A DNA stretch of 64,000 nt from Catenulispora sp. EB89. GTDB lineage: Bacteria > Actinomycetota > Actinomycetes > Streptomycetales > Catenulisporaceae. The stretch covers positions 62,001-126,000 of the forward strand of contig NZ_JBGCCU010000029.1 of NCBI RefSeq assembly GCF_041261445.1. Direction: 5' to 3'. This document shows positions 60,707 to 64,000 of this stretch, one piece after another; the stretch's first letter is position 1, and every line of letters starts with the position of its first letter. The position numbers and the translations under genes are program-made. The notes under the pieces were generated by a model. The model had not been told where the DNA came from and did no database searches. It saw nothing but the letters and a program-made list of their open reading frames with translations.

Positions 60707-61885
60707 ATGCCGAAGACTTCCGGACGATTGTTGTCCTTGTTGTCCCTGTTGCAGGCGCGCCGGGATTGGCCGGGCGCGGACCTCGCCGCGCGTCTGGAGG
60801 TGAGTCCGCGGACGGTGCGGCGGGACGTCGACCGGCTGCGGGAGCTCGGGTACCCGATCGCGACGGTGAAGGGGCCCGACGGCGGCTACCGCCTGAGCGC
60901 CGGCTCCGAGCTGCCGCCGCTGCTGTTCGACGACGACCAGGCGGTGGCGCTGGCCGCGGCGTTGCAGACCGCGGTGGTCAACGGCGGAGGCATGGAGGAG
61001 GCCGCGATGCGTGCGTTGCATACGGTGCGGCAGGTGATGCCTTCGCGGCTGCGGCGCCGCGTCGACATGTTCCAGGTGACGGCGATCGGCACGGCGTCGG
61101 GTGCCGTCGGCCTCGATGTGCTCACGACGCTCAGCGCCGCCGTCCACGCTCGCGAGGTGCTGCGCTTCGACTACGCCGACGCCCTGCGCAAAGCCGAGCC
61201 GCACCACGTCGTGACGCGCGGTGGCCGCTGGTACCTCGTGGCCTGGGACCTCGACCGCGACGACTGGCGCGTCTTCCGCGCCGACCGCATCAGCCCCCGC
61301 ACCCCGAACGGCCCGCGCTTCACCCCGCGCGAGGTGCCCGGCGGCGACGTGGCCGCGTTCGTCACCAGCCGCTTCCAGGGCAACGACGGCGTCGGCGGCA
61401 CCGGCAGCTCCGGCAGCTCCGGCAGCACTGGCGGCACCCGCGGCACCGGCGGCACCGGCGGCACTGGCAGCTCCGGCAGCACTGGCGGCACCGGCGGCAC
61501 CGGCGGCACCGGCGGCACTGGCAGCTCCGGCGGCGCTGGCAGCTCCGGCAGCTCCGGCGGCACTGGCGGCTCCGGCAGCTTCGGCGGCACCGGCGGCTCC
61601 GGCGGCAGCGGCGGCGCCAGCAGAACCGACATCGCCAGCGGCTGGCCCTGCCGTGGCGAGGTGATCCTGCACGCGCCGATCGCCGACGTGGCGCCGTTCG
61701 CGCACGACGCGCTCGTCGAGGAGCTGGGTCCGGAACGCTGCCGGCTCGTGCTGGGATCGTGGTCGTGGCCCGCGCTGGCCGCGGCGATCGGTGCGTTCGA
61801 CGCCGATGTCGAGGTCGTCGGGCCGCCGGAGTTAAGAGATGCGTTCGCGTTGCTGGCACGTCGATACGCTGCGGCTTATGACTAG
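60707..61885 (+). CDS. WYL-domain transcriptional regulator with Gly/Ser/Thr-rich insert
   Basis: About 392 residues from ATG 60,707; ATGs at 60,695 and 60,698 are alternatives. An N-terminal HTH_11 domain (GADLAARLEVSPRTVRRDVDRLRELGYPI) precedes a WYL domain (RWYLVAWDLDRDDWRVFRADRI). Between the WYL domain and the C-terminal WCX-like domain lies a Gly/Ser/Thr-only stretch of about 76 residues (about 229-305) not present in usual YafY proteins of about 310-320 residues. The WYL domain probably senses a nucleotide or small ligand. It likely controls the divergent PhnB-like gene. Confidence 0.86.
   Translation: MPKTSGRLLSLLSLLQARRDWPGADLAARLEVSPRTVRRDVDRLRELGYPIATVKGPDGGYRLSAGSELPPLLFDDDQAVALAAALQTAVVNGGGMEEAAMRALHTVRQVMPSRLRRRVDMFQVTAIGTASGAVGLDVLTTLSAAVHAREVLRFDYADALRKAEPHHVVTRGGRWYLVAWDLDRDDWRVFRADRISPRTPNGPRFTPREVPGGDVAAFVTSRFQGNDGVGGTGSSGSSGSTGGTRGTGGTGGTGSSGSTGGTGGTGGTGGTGSSGGAGSSGSSGGTGGSGSFGGTGGSGGSGGASRTDIASGWPCRGEVILHAPIADVAPFAHDALVEELGPERCRLVLGSWSWPALAAAIGAFDADVEVVGPPELRDAFALLARRYAAAYD
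61390..61622 (+). repeat. GGC-ACC / GGC-AGC microsatellite-like coding repeat
   Basis: A stretch of about 230 bases made of GGCACC, GGCACT and GGCAGC hexamers encoding Gly-Thr and Gly-Ser units (GGTGGTGGTGSSG style). It keeps the reading frame of the WYL regulator open. Slippage could easily change its length. Confidence 0.8.
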
Positions 61886-61911
61886 CTCGCGGAGGATTGA
61901 GGAGGCTGAAC

Positions 61912-62301
61912 GTGGATCACAACCGCGAGCTGTCAACTGCGATCGAAGCTGCGCTGCGTGGCTTCGCCACGGATATCCCGCGGCAAGAGGGGCGCGGCAG
62001 TTGGCGGTTGGACGTCCGCGAAAGGGCGGCGCTTCCGACAGCGATGACGCTGTCGTTCTTCGCCAGGCGGCGCGGGGAAATGGACGAGGTGCTCGTCGTG
62101 GCGTTCGACTGCTGGAGGCGGGAGGACGGAGGATTGCAGCTGAGCGCCGATCTCACCAATGAGCGCGGAGTCATCCTCGCCGAGGGCCCAGAACTGGGTG
62201 TCGATCAACCGGACAGTCCGGGCTTCGCAGCCTTTGTCGAGGATTTCAAAAAGTTCCTCGCCTCGATCCGAGAGCAGGTCGTGGAGGAACTTCAGCGGTG
62301 A
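61912..62301 (+). CDS. Small uncharacterised protein
   Basis: A 129-residue protein with a GTG start at 61,912 and GAGGAGG seven bases upstream. The N-terminal part (DHNRELSTAIEAALRGFATDIPRQEG) is helical, and a beta-rich centre follows (WRLDVRER, MTLSFFARR, EVLVVAFDCW). A helical end reads FAAFVEDFKKFLASIREQVVEELQ. I recognise no family. Strong translation signals and a terminator after it support a real gene, 26 bases downstream of the WYL regulator and likely co-transcribed with it. Confidence 0.7.
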   Translation: MDHNRELSTAIEAALRGFATDIPRQEGRGSWRLDVRERAALPTAMTLSFFARRRGEMDEVLVVAFDCWRREDGGLQLSADLTNERGVILAEGPELGVDQPDSPGFAAFVEDFKKFLASIREQVVEELQR

Positions 62302-62324
62302 TCACTCGGCCCGGAAAGCAGCGA

Positions 62325-62353
62325 GGCCCGGTCGGCGAACCGCCGACCGGGCC
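62325..62353. terminator. Strong bidirectional terminator hairpin
   Basis: Arms 62,325-62,337 and 62,341-62,353 form a perfect 13-bp stem (GGCCCGGTCGGCG) with a 3-base AAC loop. It separates the small protein gene from the convergent surface-protein gene. Confidence 0.88.
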
Positions 62354-62391
62354 CCACTAGCGTCAACATTCAGAAAAGCGCAGCTGTCGAT

Positions 62392-64000
62392 CTACTGTGA
62401 GAACACCTCCAATTCCGAGAGCTGACCGGCCGGCCAGCCGGTGTTCGCGGTGAACGTCAGCTTCACGTACCGCACGTTCGCGGCCGTGAACGTGGCGGTC
62501 GCCGTGTTCCCCGTGCTGGGGTCGAAGGTGTAGCCCGCCGACGGCGCGAGCGTCGTGTAGTTCGTCCCGTCAGTGCTGCCCTGGATCTGGATCGTCTGCG
62601 TGCGGGTGCCCCACGACGAGGACGGCGGGAGGTCCAGCACGATGCGGCTGACGCTGTGCGAGGCGCCGAGGTCCACCTGGATCCACTGCGGGAAGGCGTT
62701 GTCCGTGCTCTCCCAGTAGGAACTGGTGTTGCCGTCGACCGCGTTGGAGGACACGTAGTTCTGCGTGGTGCCGCTTGCTGTCGTCGGCTGGTTCAGCGCC
62801 AGGTTGGTGTTGCCGCTGGTGGTGCCGGTGCCCGACAGCGCCACCGTCAGGGGGCTGCTGGGGGCGTTGCTGGCGACCGACAGGGTGCCGTTCGCCGCTC
62901 CGGACGCGGTCGGGGTGAAGGTCACCTGGACCGCGCAGGAGGCGCCGGCGGCCAGGGCGCTGCCGCAGTTGTTGGTCTGGGCGAACGGCCCGGTGGCGCC
63001 GACCGAGGAGATGGCCGCCGCGACGCTGCCCGGGTTGGTCACCGTCACGGTCTGCGCGCCGCTGGTGGAACCGACCGCCTGGTTGCCGAAGGACACGCTC
63101 GACGGGCTCGCCGTCAGGGCGCTGGGATTGCCGGTCGAGGAGCCGCCGGGGAAGATCTGGAACTCGGACAGCTGCGCCGCGCTCCAGCCGGTGTTGGCGG
63201 TGAAGCTCAGCCGCACGTACCGGGCGCTCGTTCCGGACGGCAGCGCGATGGTGACCGTGTTGCCGGACGAGGGGTTGAACGTGTACCCGGCCGAGCCGAC
63301 GATCTGGCTGAAGGTCGTCCCGTCGGTGCTGCCCAGCACGGACAGTGTCTCGGTGCGGGTGTTCCACGCCGAGGACGGCGGCAGGTTCAACGTCGTCGAG
63401 CCGATCGACTGCGTCGAGCCCAGATCCACCGTGATGGTCTGCGGGTAGCCCGAGCCGTCCTGGCTCTCCCAGTAGCTGCCGGTGTTGCCGTCGGTCGCGT
63501 TGGACGCCACGAACGTGCCCTGCGTGCTGCTCGCGGTGGCCGGCTGCCCCAGCGCCAGGTTGGTCGAGGACGTGATGCCGCGCCCGGACAGCGCGACGCT
63601 CAGCGGCCCGCCGGGGGCGCTGGTCGCCACGGTGAGCGTGCCGGTGGCGTTGCCGCCGGCGGTCGGCTTGAACGTCACCTGCGCGGTGCAGGAGGCGCCG
63701 GCGGCCAGGGAGCTGCCGCAGTTGTTGGTCTGCGTGAACGGCCCGGTGGCGCTGATCCCGGACAGCGCCGCGGCGCTGGTGCCGGGGTTGTTGACGGTCA
63801 CCGACTGCGGCGCGCTGGTCGAGCCGGAGTTCACGTCGCCGAAGTTCAGGCTGCTCGGCGTGGCGTGCAGGGCGCCGGGCTGCACCGGGTCCGGGAACGT
63901 GGTGAGCACCGGGGTGGTGCTCCAGCCGGAGTTCCCGCTGCCGAGGTTGAAGGTGTACGCGCCGGCCACGTTGCCCGGGTAGCTGTTGTTGTACGTGCCC
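62392..64000 (-). CDS. Secreted multidomain protein with discoidin and choice-of-anchor-D domains (partial, N-terminus outside window)
   Basis: The C-terminal 535 or so residues are visible; the frame is open through the right edge. In order there are a choice-of-anchor-D/ASPM-type beta sandwich (LNFGDVNSGSTSAPQSVTV), an F5/8-type-C (discoidin) domain (ATDGNTGSYWESQDGSGYPQ), a second anchor-D domain (VSFGNQAVGSTSGAQTVTV) and a second discoidin domain ending at ELEVFSQ. The two pairs are close copies, showing tandem duplication. Actinomycete proteins with these tails are exported glycoside hydrolases or lyases, the domains binding sugar. The catalytic part must lie beyond base 64,000. Confidence 0.85.
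   Translation of the reverse strand, partial: GTYNNSYPGNVAGAYTFNLGSGNSGWSTTPVLTTFPDPVQPGALHATPSSLNFGDVNSGSTSAPQSVTVNNPGTSAAALSGISATGPFTQTNNCGSSLAAGASCTAQVTFKPTAGGNATGTLTVATSAPGGPLSVALSGRGITSSTNLALGQPATASSTQGTFVASNATDGNTGSYWESQDGSGYPQTITVDLGSTQSIGSTTLNLPPSSAWNTRTETLSVLGSTDGTTFSQIVGSAGYTFNPSSGNTVTIALPSGTSARYVRLSFTANTGWSAAQLSEFQIFPGGSSTGNPSALTASPSSVSFGNQAVGSTSGAQTVTVTNPGSVAAAISSVGATGPFAQTNNCGSALAAGASCAVQVTFTPTASGAANGTLSVASNAPSSPLTVALSGTGTTSGNTNLALNQPTTASGTTQNYVSSNAVDGNTSSYWESTDNAFPQWIQVDLGASHSVSRIVLDLPPSSSWGTRTQTIQIQGSTDGTNYTTLAPSAGYTFDPSTGNTATATFTAANVRYVKLTFTANTGWPAGQLSELEVFSQ

Noticed and set aside
61390-61622. Possible CRISPR-like array
   Set aside because: It is a hexamer tract encoding Gly/Thr/Ser in a regulator; no spacer structure exists.

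Overview
The window is very GC-rich, densely coded DNA from a filamentous-type actinobacterium. GTG starts, ATGA/GTGA stop-start overlaps, Ser/Thr kinase, WYL and TetR regulators, and an Ala/Gly/Pro-rich protein style all fit; Catenulispora or a Streptomyces relative is my guess, not a demonstrated assignment. No rRNA, tRNA, CRISPR array, transposase or phage gene was seen.

Region 1 (about 1-25,230) is a biosynthetic gene cluster cut by the left edge. A leftward operon (5692 to 1) encodes a methyltransferase fused to a carrier protein, a GT1 glycosyltransferase, a DrrAB-type ABC exporter, a UDP-xylose-synthase-like enzyme and a stand-alone condensation-domain protein that runs off the window. 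A 337-bp divergent control region separates it from a rightward operon (6030 to 25,234) of 19 tightly coupled genes. These are a short adenylate ligase, two carrier proteins, three FabF-type ketosynthase genes (two with Cys-His-His, one Cys-less half protein), 4-hydroxymandelate synthase, a PhyH Fe/2OG oxygenase, a DUF3050 haem-oxygenase-like oxygenase, E1-alpha and E1-beta ThDP enzymes without E2/E3, an SDR, a second ligase, a KASIII, a third carrier protein, a Cys-less KASIII-like domain fused to 4-hydroxymandelate oxidase, an HpgT aminotransferase, an Sfp-type phosphopantetheinyl transferase and an SGNH hydrolase. HmaS, Hmo and HpgT together form a complete 4-hydroxyphenylglycine (Hpg) route, yet no modular NRPS or PKS is in the window. 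I infer an aryl (4-hydroxymandelate/4-hydroxybenzoylformate/Hpg) unit joined to a short, discretely encoded polyketide or acyl chain, methylated, glycosylated with a pentose and exported. The product cannot be named from sequence.

Region 2 (25,344-34,620) holds an HSL-type esterase, an amino acid permease, a MarR/DHA2-exporter pair with a probable leaderless promoter, a large secreted beta-helix protein with three repeats, and a divergent carbonic anhydrase/TetR pair with two palindromic operators.

Region 3 (34,615-50,440) holds a receptor-type Ser/Thr kinase, a flavodoxin-fold oxidoreductase, a large orphan protein, a CtpH/CtpI-like giant P-type ATPase diverging from a Lys/Ala-rich membrane protein, a DsbA-like thioredoxin, a VOC protein, and an MgtA-like mannosyltransferase/DUF2334/GT4 operon.

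Region 4 (49,809-64,000) holds a TetR gene diverging from tandem duplicated alpha/beta hydrolases with an operator inside the promoter spacer, a DUF3060 lipoprotein, a NarL-type two-component pair, a secreted YncE-like propeller, a secreted PHB-depolymerase-like esterase, a small hydrolase, a DUF574 methyltransferase, a PhnB-like protein diverging from a WYL regulator, a small orphan and the C-terminal part of a discoidin/choice-of-anchor-D surface protein that runs off the right edge. Strong hairpins separate the convergent pairs.
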